In this document: positions 30,501 through 41,434 of the stretch, piece by piece
Layout of the letters: each line of letters opens with the position of its first letter
Numbering within the stretch: position 1 is the stretch's first letter
From: Mycolicibacterium litorale
GTDB lineage: Bacteria; Actinomycetota; Actinomycetes; Mycobacteriales; Mycobacteriaceae
Direction of reading: 5' to 3'
NCBI RefSeq assembly: GCF_014218295.1
Contig: NZ_AP023287.1
Location: forward strand, 3,472,001-3,536,000
DNA: 64,000 nt
Notes under the pieces: model-generated
Seen by the model: the letters and a program-made list of their open reading frames with translations, nothing else
What the model was told of the DNA's origin: nothing
Databases searched by the model: none
Translations under genes and position numbers: made by a program

Positions 30501-31943
30501 CGCGACGGCGTCCGGCGTCCGGCGCGCGGCCTCGGTGAACGCGGTGTGCACACCGCCGCCGCGGGGCGGTGCGGTGGGCGCCGCCTCCGGGATGGCGTCG
30601 GTTCCGGAAAGGACCGTCACCTCGCGAAGTGGCCGGTCCCACAGGGCGATCAGGCGCTGCACGGTGTCGAGCAGGCATGCGCCGACACTGTGCGGGCTGA
30701 GTGCGCCGAGGGCGCCCTCGAGCGTCTCGACCAGCACCGTCAGCTGCTCGTCGGCCATGTGCGCGGCGATGGTGACCGGGAAGTGCGACAGGCTCTCCAG
30801 CGCGGCCGGGACGAAGGTGGCGCCACCCGCCTCGAACCGGTGGTCACCGCCGACCATGCCGCCCGGTGGGAAGTTCTCGTAGACCAGCAGCGAGTCGAAC
30901 AATTCCCCCACGCCCGCCAGCGCGCGCAGCTCGGCGTGCGCGAGGTAACTGTGGTCGCGCAGCGCGGCGGCGGTGCGCTGCAGCGAAAGACATTGGTCAC
31001 CAACGCTTTGCACCGGGTCGAGCCGGACGCGCAGCGGCACGGTGTTGATGAACAGACCGACCATGGTCTCCACACCCGCGAGTTCGCCTGGCCGTCCGGA
31101 CACGGTCATCCCGAAGGTCACGTCGCGGCGGTCGGTGAACACCGAGAGCATGGCCGCCCACGCCATCTGCACCAGCGTGTTGACGGTGATCCCGCGCGAC
31201 CGCGCGGCCTCGGTCAACCGTTGGGTGGCGGCGGCGTCCAGCCGCACCTCGGTACGCCGCGGCAGCCCGGGTGCGGGTTCGACGGCCGACAGAGCGGGGG
31301 TGAGCAGCGTGGGACCGTCCAGTCCGGCGAGGTGCTCACCCCACAGAGCGCGGCTGGCGGCCTGGTCGCGGCCGGCGAGCCAGCCGATGTAATCGCGGTA
31401 CGGCCGCGGTGGCGCGCCGAGCGCGTTCAGGTCGCCGCCCGCGCCGTAGAGCGCCATGAGTTCGCCGACGAACAGAGGAAGTGACCAACCGTCGATGACG
31501 ATGTGGTGGGCGACGATGACGAATCGCCAGTGCGGCTCCGGCGTTTCGATGAGTAGGAACCGGATCGCCGGTCCGTGTTCCAAGTCGAAGGGGTGTCGGC
31601 GTGCGCGGTCCTCGAGTTCTGCCGCCGCCTCTGTGGTGGGCACGGAGACGTGCTGCCACGGCAGGTCGACGCGGACGGGCACGACCTGGACGGGGCGGGG
31701 CAGGTCTCCGCGGAAGAAGCTGGCCCGCAGATTGGGGTGCCGGGTCAGCATCGCCGCGGCGCAAGCCCGCAGCAGGGCCACGTCGAGGGTTCCGGTGACG
31801 TCGGCGGCCATCGCGATGACGTAGGGGTCGCCGTCGGTGTGGTCGGTGCCGCTGAGCACCGTCATGGAGTACAGGCCCTGCTGCAGGGGGCTGAGCGCCA
31901 AGACGTCCTCGATGGCGTTGGCGGCGGCTTCGGTCTGCGTCAC
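27567..31943 (-). CDS. mbtF: Mycobactin NRPS MbtF
   Basis: 1458 residues from GTG 31943, which overlaps the mbtE stop (GTGA). Domains in order: condensation (H-H-I-V-I-D-G near 146-152), adenylation ([34 protein letters not shown]), carrier ([10 protein letters not shown]), and a C-terminal epimerase-like domain ([24 protein letters not shown]). In the last domain the expected H-H-x-x-x-D is A-H-V-L-A-I-D, lacking the second His, so epimerisation is doubtful. Known role: adds the second lysine that closes to the cobactin caprolactam. Confidence 0.95.
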   Translation of the reverse strand: MTQTEAAANAIEDVLALSPLQQGLYSMTVLSGTDHTDGDPYVIAMAADVTGTLDVALLRACAAAMLTRHPNLRASFFRGDLPRPVQVVPVRVDLPWQHVSVPTTEAAAELEDRARRHPFDLEHGPAIRFLLIETPEPHWRFVIVAHHIVIDGWSLPLFVGELMALYGAGGDLNALGAPPRPYRDYIGWLAGRDQAASRALWGEHLAGLDGPTLLTPALSAVEPAPGLPRRTEVRLDAAATQRLTEAARSRGITVNTLVQMAWAAMLSVFTDRRDVTFGMTVSGRPGELAGVETMVGLFINTVPLRVRLDPVQSVGDQCLSLQRTAAALRDHSYLAHAELRALAGVGELFDSLLVYENFPPGGMVGGDHRFEAGGATFVPAALESLSHFPVTIAAHMADEQLTVLVETLEGALGALSPHSVGACLLDTVQRLIALWDRPLREVTVLSGTDAIPEAAPTAPPRGGGVHTAFTEAARRTPDAVALSWDGGTLSYREVDIAADRLAAALTGRGVGSETPVAIALSRGPDYVVAMLAVLKAGGMIVPLDPGMAGERIAEVLRQTAAPVVIDEALLATAGDPDPSYAPAEVAPGHAAYAVFTSGTTGLPKGVVGTHDAVLAYGDDHARHVLRPAADRLGRPLRIAHAWSFTFDAAWQPLVALFEGHSVHIIGDDVQRDAEALVDAIDRHGIDMIDTTPSMFAQLKAFGLLSRVPLAVLALGGEAVGSGTWRFIREECARTGMAAFNCYGPTETTVEAVVAAFTGHRQSVIGLPTRHTRAYVLDAWLRPVPDGVAGELYLSGAQLTRGYLNRAGETSGRFVADPFQSGSRMYRTGDVVRREPDGALQYLGRSDDQVKIRGFRVEPGEVSAVLQTHPGVRAAHVAVRTHASGPRLMAYAATAGAAVEVAELRSMLSARLPRYLVPHHIAVLDELPLTAHGKIDDAALAAHDASAGGPAAAPETPTETALAEAVAELLGSTTVDVSADLLTLGMDSIVALSVVQAARRRGVALRARLMLECGSIRELAAAIDAEAGAGPDIPQSVERSGEPIPVLGNVHWLYEYGDPRRLAQTEAIPLPEGITAEALRTLLHAVVDGHEVLRTRLDRTTMTLVPQSVSEGGELLTEASVSGDLALAVAEHAEKAVQQLDPERGRLWSAVWLRPSQGSGVLVMTAHVLAIDPASWRVVLGELDAGWHALSAGRTPVPAREHTTYRQWSGQLHARAQALDTADFWAAQLDGADPDLGTRRVRPDSDRARDLSVSVAITDPDVTARLIAAPDAIPDLLAVAAARTVTAWRRRRGQPTPPPLLALETHGRADGAVSDSADTGDTVGLLSAIYPVRVDPETGPTEIPGHGIDFGLLRYLRPDTAERLSGYREPQLLLNYLGRADVAGAGAFAMDRSLLTAVSVLPEPQQAVRHEVTVMAAVLGEGGAPVLATQWRTLPEVLSADDVAVLQSLWQDALREVAP

Positions 31944-34900
31944 GGCGCGTCTCCCCGCGATGCGCTCCACGACGCCGTCAGGGCGGCGAGTTCGTCCGGG
32001 GACAGGCCCGAGGCGCTCATCGGTGCGTGGGCGGTGTCGGCGTCGCCGGCGGTGCCCGCGGCGGCGGCCTTGTCGTCGACGGCGGCGGCGAGGTCATGCA
32101 GGGTGGGCTGTTCGAACACCATGCGGGCGGTCAGTTTCAGGCCGGCGTCGCGAGCCCGGGCGGCGAGTTGCACGGCAAGGATGCTGTCACCGCCGAGGCT
32201 GAAGAAGTCGTCGTGGCGTCCGGTGACCTCGGTGTCGAGCACCTCACCGAGCAGCGCCGCCAGCGCGCGTTCGGTGTCGGTGGCGGGAGGCTCACCGGAC
32301 GAGTCCACCGGCCGAGCGGCGGGTGCGTCGGTCCGCTCCTCGAAGCCGACGAGTTCGAGCACACCGCCTGCACTCCACCGGGCCTGCTCACCGGTGCGGT
32401 GCAGCCGCGTCCCGGGCTTCCCGTAGGGGTGGGCGACCAGCCGGGTCGCGGTCGTCACCGCGGTGTTCCAGTGCGCGGCCGCCAGCGGTCCGCCCGCGGT
32501 GTACACGTCGCCGACCACGCCGACCGGCACCGGCCGCAGCGCCTGGTCGAGTACGAATACGCTTCCCCCGCCCCACTGTTCGACGATGCGCTGCCGCTCG
32601 CCGGGCGCGCCGATCTCGAGGTCGGCCAGGGTGAGGTCGGGATGTTCGGCGAACGCCGCCACGACGCGGCCGAGCCAGCCGACGAACCGTCGGGCGGTCT
32701 CACGGCTGTAGAGCTCGGGGCGGTAGATGACGTGCCCCCGGTAGCCGCTTCCGTCCTCGTAGGCGAAGAAGTTCAGGGACAGATCCGCGTGGGCGGCGTC
32801 GAAGGTCGGCTCGAGCACGGTGACGGTCGTGTCCCCGTCGGGGCCCTGGTCGATCACCCGGTTCTCGGGCAGTTGTTCGCGGACGTGGACCACCACGCTG
32901 AACAGCGGGTTGCGCGCCAGGGTGCGGACCGGACTGACCGCGTCGACGACCTGATCGAACGGCAGGTCCTGGTGGGCGTACGCCGCCAGCGCCATCTCGC
33001 GGGCGCGCCGGCACACCTCGCGCAGGGTCGGGTTGCCGCTCAGGTCGTTACGCAGGACCAGGATGTTGATGAAGAACCCGACCAGCTGGTCCAGTTCGGG
33101 TTCGTTGCGGCCCGCCACCGGGGTACCGATCGGCACGTCGGGGCCGCCGCCGGCTTTGTGCAGCACGACGGCCACCGCCGCCTGCAGCAGCATGAACTCG
33201 GTGACACCGAGTTCGCGGCACAGCGCCGTCAACTTCTCCCTCGTCGCGCCGTCGATGTGGAACTCGACGGCTTCGGCGAGGCCACTGGGCACCGGCGGAC
33301 GGGTGAAATCGGGACGCAGCCCGGTCTCCTCGGGCAGACCGGCGAGCTGCCCCGCCCAGTAGTCGCGCTGCGGTGCGGCGACGCCGGCCTCGTCGGCGAG
33401 CAGCGCGGTCTGCCAGGCGCCGAAGTCGGCGTACTGGATCGGCAGCGGCGCCCAGGCGGGCGTCTCACCGGCCACCCGGGCCCGGTAGGCGGTCAGCAGA
33501 TCGGAGAACAAGACGGTCGCCGACCAGTGGTCGGCGGCGATGTGGTGCACCACCACCGACAGCACATGTTCTTCCGGCAGGCTCAGCAGCGCCGGGCGGA
33601 TCGGCCGTTCGTTCTCGAGGTCGAACACGTGGGCGCGTTCGCGGTCGAGTTCGGCGCGCAGCCACTCCTCACCGTCGCCGCAGGCCCGCCGTACGGTCAC
33701 CGGTTCCGGCGCCAGCACCACCTGGTGGGGCACGCCGTCGATCTCCCGGTAGACGGTGCGCAGGATGTCGTGGCGGTCGATCACGTCACCGATCGCCGCC
33801 ACCAGCGCGTCGACGTCACACGGTCCTTGTAGCCGGGCCGCGAACGGGATGTTGTTGACGACACTGGGGCCGTCGACGCGGTAGGCGAACCAGGAGCGCA
33901 GCTGCGCCGAGGACAGCGGTGCCGGCCCGTCGAGGTGCAGGGGCATCAGGCGCGGCCGGGCCGGGCCGGTGCCGCCGGCACGCAGGTCGTCGATGTGCCC
34001 GGCGATCCGCGCCACCGTGGCCAGCTCGAAGACCTCCTGGACGCCGATGTCGACCCCGCACGAGCTACGCACGGCGGCAACGAGTTTCGTCGCCAGCAGC
34101 GAGTGGCCCCCCAGGTCGAAGAAGGAGTCGTCGGCGCCGATGCCACCGTCGCGGCCGAGTAGGTCACCGAACAACCGGGCGATCTCGCGTTCGGTGTCGG
34201 TCCCGGGTTCGCGGTATTCGGTGGTGGAGGCGAGCTCGGGCGCGGGCAGCGCGGCCCGGTCGATCTTGCCGTGGGTGGTGATCGGGATCTCGTCGATGAC
34301 GACGTACGCCGCGGGCACCATGTACTCGGGCAGCGCCGCGGCCACCCGTGCGCGGATGCGCTCGACGGCCACCGAATCCCGGTCCTCGCCACTGACCGGG
34401 GTCAGATAGCCCACCAGGCTCTTACCCAACCCCGGCAGGTCGCTGACCACGACGACGGCCTGTCCGACACTGGGGTCGACGGAGATCGCGGCCGCCACGT
34501 CGCCCAGTTCGATGCGGAAACCGCGGATCTTCACCTGTTCGTCGGCGCGTCCGACGAATTCGATGTCGCCGTCGGCGTTGCGGCGGGCGAGGTCACCGGA
34601 CCGGTACAGCCGCCCGCCGGGAGTGAAGGGATCGGCGACGAATCGCTCTGCGGTCAGGCCGGGTCTGCGGTGGTAGCCGTGCGCGACATGGGTTCCGCCG
34701 ATGTAGATCTCGCCGATCACGCCGACCGGCACCGGTTGCAGTGCGTCGTCGAGCAGATACATCTGGGTGTTGATCTTCGGGCGGCCGATCGGCACGATCC
34801 GCGTGCCCTGTTTGCCCTCCACCTTGTAGCGGCTGGCGTTGATCACCGTTTCGGTGGGACCGTAGAAGTTGTGCAGCAGCGCGTCGAAGGTGGCGTGGAA

Positions 34901-37159
34901 CTTGTCGGCGACCTCACCGGGCAGCGGTTCGCCGCCGATCGGGACCCGCTGCAGGGTCCGCCACTGGTTGACCCCCGGAAGCGACAGGAACAGACCGAGC
35001 AGCGACGGGACGAAGTGCATCGCCGTGATGCCCTCGTCGCGCAGCAGGTCGGTGAGGTAGCCGATGTCGTTGAGCCCGCCCGGCCGGTGGATGACGATGC
35101 GGGCGCCGCACGCGAGCATGCCGAAGATCTCGGCGATCGACACGTCGAAGCTCGGTGAGGCGACCTGCAGCAGGCGGTCGTTGCCGTCGACCTGGTAGTC
35201 GTTCTTGAACCAGACGAAGTACTCGGCGACCGGGCGGTGCGGAACCGGCACGCCCTTGGGGAGGCCGGTGGTCCCGGAGGTGTAGATCAGGTACGCGGTG
35301 TTCTCCGGGCGCAGCGGCCGCACCCGGTCGGCGTCGGTCGGGTCATCGTCAGGGAGGTCGTCGATTCCGATGACCGGTTCCCGCAGAACGACTTTCGCAT
35401 CGCAGTCGCCGAGGATGAACGTCAGCCGGTCCTCGGGGTAGGTCGGGTCGATCGGCACGTACACCGCCCCGGCCTTGGCCACGCCCAGTGCGGTGACGAC
35501 GAGCTCGGGCGACTTGTCGAGCAGCACCGCGACGCGATCCTCGGCGCCGATGCCCTGGCCGATGAGCCAGTGCGCGACCCGGTTGGCGGCGGCGTTGATC
35601 TCGCGGTACGAGTAGTGCCTGCCCTCGTAGACGACGGCGACCTCGTCCGGCGTCCTGGCCACCTGGGCGGCGATCACGTCGGGCAGCGTGCGGGCCGGGG
35701 TGTCGAAACGCTCGCCGCAGGCGACGTCGTGCAGCCACGCGGCGTCGGCGGCGCTCATCAGCGGCAGGCGCGACAGCGCGGTGCCGGGGTGTTCCAGGGC
35801 GCTGTCGAGCAGCACGACGAAGTGGTCGAGCAGTTGCTGTGCGAGCGCCGGTTCGATGATCTCGACGAGGTGCTCGACCTCGACGAGAACGCCGCCGGTG
35901 CCCGGGTCCGCATCGAATTCGACCATGACGTCGAGCGGGAGCTGAGTGATGTGGCTGCGCAGTTCGGCCCGCTCGCACCGTACGCCGGGCGGGGTGAAAC
36001 CGAAGCGGTCCGGTCCGCGGAAACCAAAGCTCACCCGCGTCATCCGCTCGGTGCCGTGGCGGCGGTCCGGGTTGAGTTCGCGGACCACCAGGTCCACGTT
36101 GACGCCCTGATGGGCGAATGCCTCGAGCGCGGTGTCGCGCGCCTGGGTCAGCATGTCGCGGAACGACATCGACGCCGTCGGCTTCAGCCGCATCGCCACG
36201 GTGTTGCCGTAGTAGCCGATGCGGTTCTCGGTGCCGGCGCCCCGGTTGAGCACCGGGGTGGCGACCAGGAAGTCGTCGGTGTGGGTGTAGCGGTGGATCA
36301 GGGTGCCGAACACCGCCAGCAGCACCGCGTACGGGGTCGATCCGGTCTCCCGCGCGAAGTCGGCGACGCGGCGGGCGGTATCCGCCCCGAGCGCGACGCT
36401 GGTGCGCCCCGAACGCCAACTGGTGGGCACCGCCGAACCGGTCGGCCCCGGAAGTTCGAGTGGCTCCGGCGGATCGGCCATGACCTCACGCCAGTACGCG
36501 AGGTCGGCCTCGGCGTCGCGGGGCGCGGCGGGTATGTGCGGGGTGAGCTCCTCCCCCAGTCCGTCACCGGTGTACGCACGGGTGAGGTCGGCGAAGAAGA
36601 CCTCCCACGAGCCGTCGTCCCACGCGATGTGGTGCGCGACGAGCAGCATGACGTATTCCTGGGGGCCGGTGCGCACCATGGTGATTCGCAGTGGCGCGTC
36701 GGTGGCGAGATCGAACGGTGCAGCGAATTCGCGCTGTGCGAGCACCTCGAGGCGCAACCGCTGCGCGTGGCTCGCCAGGGCGGTCAGGTCGTGCTCGGCC
36801 CAGGCCGGCCGCAGGTCGGGGTGCACGGTCGGACGCGGTTCGCCGGTGTCGTCGACGGTGTAGGTGGTGCGCAGGACGGGGTGGCGGCGGGCGACGGCGT
36901 CGAGCGCCCGGCGCAAGGCGGCGAGGTCGACCTCACCGCGGATGCGGTAGGACAGGCAGATGTTGAGCAGGGCCCCGGACGGGTCGGCGGCCTGGACGAA
37001 CCACATGCGGAGCTGCCCCTCGGACAGCTCTTCGGCCGACGGCACGGGGCCCGTGGCGTTCTGCGACGACAGGCCGCGCTCACTGAGCTTGCGGCGCAAC
37101 AACTCCAGGCGGGCATCGGCGTCCAGGCCGGCCGGCCGTGATTCGGTGGTGTCAGTCAC
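31940..37159 (-). CDS. mbtE: Mycobactin NRPS MbtE
   Basis: 1739 residues from GTG 37159 (V-T-D-T-T-E-S), overlapping mbtD by 8 bases. Order: condensation 1 (H-H-I-A-W-D-D, 176-182), adenylation ([11 protein letters not shown] about 626, N-F-Y-G-P-T-E about 764, Y-R-S-G-D-L about 852), carrier 1 (Ser 1020 in G-G-H-S), condensation 2 (H-H-I-A-A-D-H, 1205-1211), a remnant of an adenylation domain (1532-1606), and carrier 2 (Ser 1659 in G-G-D-S-I). Activates and loads a lysine of the mycobactin backbone. The second carrier with no working adenylation domain is unusual. Confidence 0.95.
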   Translation of the reverse strand: MTDTTESRPAGLDADARLELLRRKLSERGLSSQNATGPVPSAEELSEGQLRMWFVQAADPSGALLNICLSYRIRGEVDLAALRRALDAVARRHPVLRTTYTVDDTGEPRPTVHPDLRPAWAEHDLTALASHAQRLRLEVLAQREFAAPFDLATDAPLRITMVRTGPQEYVMLLVAHHIAWDDGSWEVFFADLTRAYTGDGLGEELTPHIPAAPRDAEADLAYWREVMADPPEPLELPGPTGSAVPTSWRSGRTSVALGADTARRVADFARETGSTPYAVLLAVFGTLIHRYTHTDDFLVATPVLNRGAGTENRIGYYGNTVAMRLKPTASMSFRDMLTQARDTALEAFAHQGVNVDLVVRELNPDRRHGTERMTRVSFGFRGPDRFGFTPPGVRCERAELRSHITQLPLDVMVEFDADPGTGGVLVEVEHLVEIIEPALAQQLLDHFVVLLDSALEHPGTALSRLPLMSAADAAWLHDVACGERFDTPARTLPDVIAAQVARTPDEVAVVYEGRHYSYREINAAANRVAHWLIGQGIGAEDRVAVLLDKSPELVVTALGVAKAGAVYVPIDPTYPEDRLTFILGDCDAKVVLREPVIGIDDLPDDDPTDADRVRPLRPENTAYLIYTSGTTGLPKGVPVPHRPVAEYFVWFKNDYQVDGNDRLLQVASPSFDVSIAEIFGMLACGARIVIHRPGGLNDIGYLTDLLRDEGITAMHFVPSLLGLFLSLPGVNQWRTLQRVPIGGEPLPGEVADKFHATFDALLHNFYGPTETVINASRYKVEGKQGTRIVPIGRPKINTQMYLLDDALQPVPVGVIGEIYIGGTHVAHGYHRRPGLTAERFVADPFTPGGRLYRSGDLARRNADGDIEFVGRADEQVKIRGFRIELGDVAAAISVDPSVGQAVVVVSDLPGLGKSLVGYLTPVSGEDRDSVAVERIRARVAAALPEYMVPAAYVVIDEIPITTHGKIDRAALPAPELASTTEYREPGTDTEREIARLFGDLLGRDGGIGADDSFFDLGGHSLLATKLVAAVRSSCGVDIGVQEVFELATVARIAGHIDDLRAGGTGPARPRLMPLHLDGPAPLSSAQLRSWFAYRVDGPSVVNNIPFAARLQGPCDVDALVAAIGDVIDRHDILRTVYREIDGVPHQVVLAPEPVTVRRACGDGEEWLRAELDRERAHVFDLENERPIRPALLSLPEEHVLSVVVHHIAADHWSATVLFSDLLTAYRARVAGETPAWAPLPIQYADFGAWQTALLADEAGVAAPQRDYWAGQLAGLPEETGLRPDFTRPPVPSGLAEAVEFHIDGATREKLTALCRELGVTEFMLLQAAVAVVLHKAGGGPDVPIGTPVAGRNEPELDQLVGFFINILVLRNDLSGNPTLREVCRRAREMALAAYAHQDLPFDQVVDAVSPVRTLARNPLFSVVVHVREQLPENRVIDQGPDGDTTVTVLEPTFDAAHADLSLNFFAYEDGSGYRGHVIYRPELYSRETARRFVGWLGRVVAAFAEHPDLTLADLEIGAPGERQRIVEQWGGGSVFVLDQALRPVPVGVVGDVYTAGGPLAAAHWNTAVTTATRLVAHPYGKPGTRLHRTGEQARWSAGGVLELVGFEERTDAPAARPVDSSGEPPATDTERALAALLGEVLDTEVTGRHDDFFSLGGDSILAVQLAARARDAGLKLTARMVFEQPTLHDLAAAVDDKAAAAGTAGDADTAHAPMSASGLSPDELAALTASWSASRGDAP

Positions 37160-40106
37160 TCGGGGTATCCACTTTCTCGTCGAGCTCGGCGACAAGTTCG
37201 GTCCCGGTGATGCCTCCGAGCAGGGTGGCGAGCGGGACGGTGCGGCCGAGGGCACGTCGGAATCGTTTACGGAGGTCGAGGGCGAGCAGCGAGTCGACGC
37301 CCAGGTCGAACAGGGAGGCGTCGAGGTCGATGTCGTCGCGGTCGGTGATGCCGAGCACGGCGGCGAGTTGGCCTCGGACGGTGTCAGCGGTGTCGGCGTG
37401 CTCGGCGATGGCGGTGGTGGCGGCGCCGGGCGCGGGCTGCGCCCTGGCGGGTTCGGCGGCGCCGAAGAACATCTGTATCCGGTGCATGTCGGCCGAGAGC
37501 ACCAGCGGGTCGGGTCCGTGGTCGGCGAGGCTCGCTTCGATCGCCTGCTCCGGGTCCATCGGCCGCAGCCCCGATCGCTCGATGCGCGCCGTTTCGACGT
37601 CGTCGACGATGCCCGAGCCGCCGTCGGACTGCCACAGTCCCCACCGCACGGCCACGGCGTGCCGGCCGTCCGCGCGCAGGCGCTGGGCCATCGCGTCGAG
37701 CATCCGGTTGGCCGCCGAGTACAGGGCGTGGCCGCGGCCACCCCACAGACCGGACACCGACGAGCACAGCAGGATGCGGGCGTCCTTCCGCAGCGGCCAC
37801 AGCTCGGCCATGTGGGCGAGTCCGACGACCTTGGCGCCCAACGTGTCCGCGGCTGCTGCCGCATCGAGCCGGTCACCGGTGGCGAAGGTGGCCGCGCCTG
37901 CGGCGTGGATCAGCAGCGACGCCCCGCCGGCGGAGTACCCAGCGGCGACGGCGGCGACGCTGGCGCGGTCGGTCAGGTCGCACGGGACCGACAGCACCTC
38001 GGCGCCGTGCGGTTCCGCCAGCCCGGCCAGCACCGCCGGGTCGACGGTGCGGCGGCTGAGCAGAACGATGCGTCGCGCTCCCCGGTCGGCCAGGTGGCGT
38101 GCGTAGCGCAGACCGATGGCTCCCGCGGCACCGGTGATGACCACCTCGTCGAGCAGTCCGGACTCCAGCGGCCACGGTCGGGCGGCCGCGGCGTCGAGCA
38201 TCGCCCGTCGGTGCAGCGTCGGTCCGGTGCCGCCGTCGCGCAGGGCCAGCTCCCCCGTGCCGGTCAGCACCGTGTCGATCACGACGGTGTCGGCGGGCGT
38301 GTCGGCGGACAGATCGAGGTGGTGGAACCCGACTTCGGGGTTTTCCAGGCCGAGGCTGCGGTGCGCCGCCGCCAGTGCGGCCGCGGGCATCGCCACCGGC
38401 TCGCCGGTGCGCACCTGCTCGCCGCCGACGGTGACCAGCCACACGTCGCGGCAGCGCGGTCCGGCCTCGGCGGGATAGCGCAGCGCCCCGGCGGCGACCA
38501 GCTCGGTGAGCGCGGCGACGGCGGCACCGGCGTCGGCGGCGGCGGATCGCGGTGCGACGACGACCATCACCTCCGCGGTGTCCGGCGCCGTCACCGCCAC
38601 ACCGGGGTGCTCGGCGGCGGCGGCACGGAGCCGCGCGCCGAGTGGGTCGGCGTCGACCAGGTCAACGACCGCGACCGCGACGCGCGCCGCGACATCGGGT
38701 GCGGGGTGCGCCGTGACCGGCTGCCACACCTCCTGCGCGATGGTGAGATCGCTTGCCGGCTCGAGCGGTTCGGGCATGGCCCACATCGGGGTGGCCCGCA
38801 TCGGGGCGTTGGGAAAGCCGCGCAACCGGTTCCCGCCCCGTCCGGCGGCGTCGCGCCAGGCGAATCCGGGGTCCGATACGGCGGCGGCGGCCAGGTTCGC
38901 CGACAGCGCCTCGGTGATCGGCTCGTCGCGTCTGCCGGACCCGACGAGCGTGGCGCTGGTGTCGCCGAGGATGTCGCCGATCGCGAACAGCAGTTGGGGA
39001 TGCGCGGACAGTTCGACGAAAGTGCGGGCGCCACAGCGCAGCGCGGCGGCGACGGCGTGGTCGAAACGCACCATGTGGCGGAGGTTTCCGTACCAGTACT
39101 CGCCGAACGGCGTGCCGGCCGGCACCACGTCACCGGTGGCGCCGCCGATGAACTGCACCGGCGTCTCGGCGAACACGGTCTGCGGAAGCCGGCGAAGCAG
39201 GTCGTCGCGCAGCGGTTCGAGGATGCTGGTGTGCACCGGGAAGCCGACGGTGATCTCGCGCGCGAACCGGCCCTGGTCGCGGACGCGGGCGACGGCCGCT
39301 CGGACCGCGTCCCGGTCACCGGAGACCGCCACCGAGGACGGCGCGTTGACCACGGCGAGCTCGAGCCAACCCGCGGTGGCGGCGATGACCTCACGGGCTG
39401 CATCGGGGTCGATGCCGAGGACCGCGACCGCGTGGTCGCCGGACAGCCGGTCGACGACGGCGGCGCGGGCGATCACCACCGACACCGCGTCCGGCAGCGA
39501 CATCGCACCCGCGATGTGGGCCGCGCCGATCTCGCCGAGGCTGTGGCCGACCGTGAGGTCGGGCAGTATCCCGACGGACCGCCAGACGTGGGCGAGCGCG
39601 ACCGCGTGCGTGAACTGTGCGCCCTCGATCTCGGTTTCGGAGAAGCTGCCCACGTCGTCGGGCCTCGTCAGGTAGCGGACCGGCGACGGCGCCCCGGCGG
39701 CGAGGAACGCCTCGGCGCAGGCGTCGACCGTCGTCCGGTACTCGTCGAGTTCGCCATAGGCCTGTGCGCCCATCGACGGCCATTGGGTGCCCTGACCGGG
39801 GAACACGAAAGCGATGCGGCCTGGCGCGCCCTCCGCGCTGCGCGCGACCAGGGGATGTTCGGCGCCCGCGGCGACCGCACGCAGACCGTGGACGAGTTCG
39901 TCGCGGTCGGCGGCGCGGACCACCGCCCGGTGCCGCCGCACCCGACGGGTGCCTGCCAGCTGTGCGGCCACATCGGGGATCGAGGCGTCCGAGTGGTGCT
40001 CAAGGTAGCCCAGCACCGCGCGGGCGTCAGCGGTGAGGAGGTCGGCGGCATACGCGCTCAGCAGCACCGGGATCCGCCCGTCGGGCCACCGGTTCGGCCG
40101 GGTCAC
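37152..40106 (-). CDS. mbtD: Mycobactin polyketide synthase MbtD
   Basis: 984 residues from GTG 40106 (GTGA overlap with mbtC stop). Acyltransferase domain with nucleophile elbow G-H-S-L-G-E, then ketoreductase (I-T-G-A-A-G-A-I-G-L-R, and S-S-V-S-G-L-W-G-G with catalytic Y in L-Y-S-A-A-N), then carrier (L-G-V-D-S-L-L-A-L-D). No ketosynthase: that is supplied by MbtC. Together MbtC and MbtD make the beta-hydroxy acid (3-hydroxybutyrate-like) unit from malonyl/acyl-CoA and join it to the growing chain. Confidence 0.94.
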   Translation of the reverse strand: MTRPNRWPDGRIPVLLSAYAADLLTADARAVLGYLEHHSDASIPDVAAQLAGTRRVRRHRAVVRAADRDELVHGLRAVAAGAEHPLVARSAEGAPGRIAFVFPGQGTQWPSMGAQAYGELDEYRTTVDACAEAFLAAGAPSPVRYLTRPDDVGSFSETEIEGAQFTHAVALAHVWRSVGILPDLTVGHSLGEIGAAHIAGAMSLPDAVSVVIARAAVVDRLSGDHAVAVLGIDPDAAREVIAATAGWLELAVVNAPSSVAVSGDRDAVRAAVARVRDQGRFAREITVGFPVHTSILEPLRDDLLRRLPQTVFAETPVQFIGGATGDVVPAGTPFGEYWYGNLRHMVRFDHAVAAALRCGARTFVELSAHPQLLFAIGDILGDTSATLVGSGRRDEPITEALSANLAAAAVSDPGFAWRDAAGRGGNRLRGFPNAPMRATPMWAMPEPLEPASDLTIAQEVWQPVTAHPAPDVAARVAVAVVDLVDADPLGARLRAAAAEHPGVAVTAPDTAEVMVVVAPRSAAADAGAAVAALTELVAAGALRYPAEAGPRCRDVWLVTVGGEQVRTGEPVAMPAAALAAAHRSLGLENPEVGFHHLDLSADTPADTVVIDTVLTGTGELALRDGGTGPTLHRRAMLDAAAARPWPLESGLLDEVVITGAAGAIGLRYARHLADRGARRIVLLSRRTVDPAVLAGLAEPHGAEVLSVPCDLTDRASVAAVAAGYSAGGASLLIHAAGAATFATGDRLDAAAAADTLGAKVVGLAHMAELWPLRKDARILLCSSVSGLWGGRGHALYSAANRMLDAMAQRLRADGRHAVAVRWGLWQSDGGSGIVDDVETARIERSGLRPMDPEQAIEASLADHGPDPLVLSADMHRIQMFFGAAEPARAQPAPGAATTAIAEHADTADTVRGQLAAVLGITDRDDIDLDASLFDLGVDSLLALDLRKRFRRALGRTVPLATLLGGITGTELVAELDEKVDTPSD

Positions 40107-41434
40107 TTCGCTTCCCGGGGCCGGTCCGGCACCGACACGACGATGTGGGTGTTCGTGCCGCTCATCCCGAATGCCGATACGGCGCCGACACGCTCGCCGT
40201 TGTGGGCCGGCCACGGCGTCAGCTTGTGCGCCACGCGCAGACCCGTGCTGTCCCAGTCGATCTCGCGGCTGGGTTCGTCGGCGTGCAGGGTGGGCGGGAT
40301 GGTGGCGCGCTCGGCGGCGACGAGGACCTTGGCCAGCCCCAGGGCGCCGGCGGCCGCCTGGGTGTGCCCGATGTTGGACTTGACCGACCCGAGCAGCGGT
40401 CCGCGGCCGGGGCGGGCGGCGCCGTAGGTCGCGGCCAGCGCGTGCAGTTCGGTGCGGTCGCCGAGGCGGGTCCCGGTGCCGTGGCCCTCGACCATCCCGA
40501 CGTCCTCGGGCGACACGCCTGCCTGCGCGATGGCGCGGCTGAACAGCCGGATCTGTGCCCGTTCGCTGGGGGCGGTGAGACCGACGGAGCGGCCGTCGGA
40601 GTTGAGGCAGCTCGCTCGGACGTCGGCGAGGATGTCGCGGCCTTCGCGCACCGCGCGAGACCTGCGCTGCAGCACGAAGATCCCGGCCCCCTCGGCCCAG
40701 ACCGTGCCGCTGGCGTGGGCGCTGTAGGGCCGGCAGTGGCCGTCGTCGGAGAGCGCGTGCTGTTTGGAGAACTCGACGAAGTAGCCGGGCGACCCCATCA
40801 CGCAGACACCGCCGGCCAGGGCCAGATCGCAGTCGCCGGAGCGCAGCGCCTGCACCGCGAGGTGCACGGCGGACAGCGCCGATGAGCACGAGGTGTCGAC
40901 GGTGACGGCCGGACCCGCCAGGTCGAGCGTGTACGCGATGCGCCCGGAGATGACACCGAGCGACGTGCCGGTGATGAGATGACCGCTGTGGTGGGAGAAC
41001 TCGGTGAGCGCGGGCCCGTACTCCAGGGCCGACGCCCCCACATAGCAGCCGGCGTCGTGGCCGGCGAGGTCGTCGGGGTTGATGCCGCTGTTCTCCAGCG
41101 CACGCCACGCCAGGCGCAGGGCGACCCGCTGCTGTGGGTCCATCGCGACGGCTTCACGTGGCGAGATGCCGAAGAACTCCGGGTCGAATTCCGCGGCGGC
41201 CGAGAGGAATCCGCCGAGATCGTGGATCTGTTTGAATCCCTCACGCCGCGATCCGGCGAACAGCTCCCGCAGCGACCAGCCGCGGTCGGTCGGGAACGGC
41301 CCCAGTGCTTCGCGCTGCTCGGACAGCAGCGCCCAGTAGTTCTCGGGCGTGTCGATCCCGCCGGGTGCCTCCACCGCCATACCGACGATGACGACGGGGT
41401 CGTCACCGGAGGCGGTCAGGTCCCGTGCGGTCAT
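40103..41434 (-). CDS. mbtC: Mycobactin ketosynthase MbtC
   Basis: 443 residues, a single KS domain. Catalytic Cys in V-D-T-S-C-S-S-A-L, His in E-G-H-G-T-G-T and N-I-G-H-T-Q-A-A. Start ATG 41434 overlaps the mbtT stop (ATGA); longer starts run into mbtT. Works with MbtD, whose AT, KR and ACP are on a separate protein. Confidence 0.95.
   Translation of the reverse strand: MTARDLTASGDDPVVIVGMAVEAPGGIDTPENYWALLSEQREALGPFPTDRGWSLRELFAGSRREGFKQIHDLGGFLSAAAEFDPEFFGISPREAVAMDPQQRVALRLAWRALENSGINPDDLAGHDAGCYVGASALEYGPALTEFSHHSGHLITGTSLGVISGRIAYTLDLAGPAVTVDTSCSSALSAVHLAVQALRSGDCDLALAGGVCVMGSPGYFVEFSKQHALSDDGHCRPYSAHASGTVWAEGAGIFVLQRRSRAVREGRDILADVRASCLNSDGRSVGLTAPSERAQIRLFSRAIAQAGVSPEDVGMVEGHGTGTRLGDRTELHALAATYGAARPGRGPLLGSVKSNIGHTQAAAGALGLAKVLVAAERATIPPTLHADEPSREIDWDSTGLRVAHKLTPWPAHNGERVGAVSAFGMSGTNTHIVVSVPDRPREAK

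Noticed and set aside
27909..31484. 1191-codon open frame opposite mbtF
   Set aside because: Product is Arg/His/Gly-rich with no domain; it is the GC-bias shadow of the NRPS gene.
36960..40427. 1155-codon open frame opposite mbtD and mbtE
   Set aside because: No recognisable domain, and the NRPS/PKS motifs are on the other strand.
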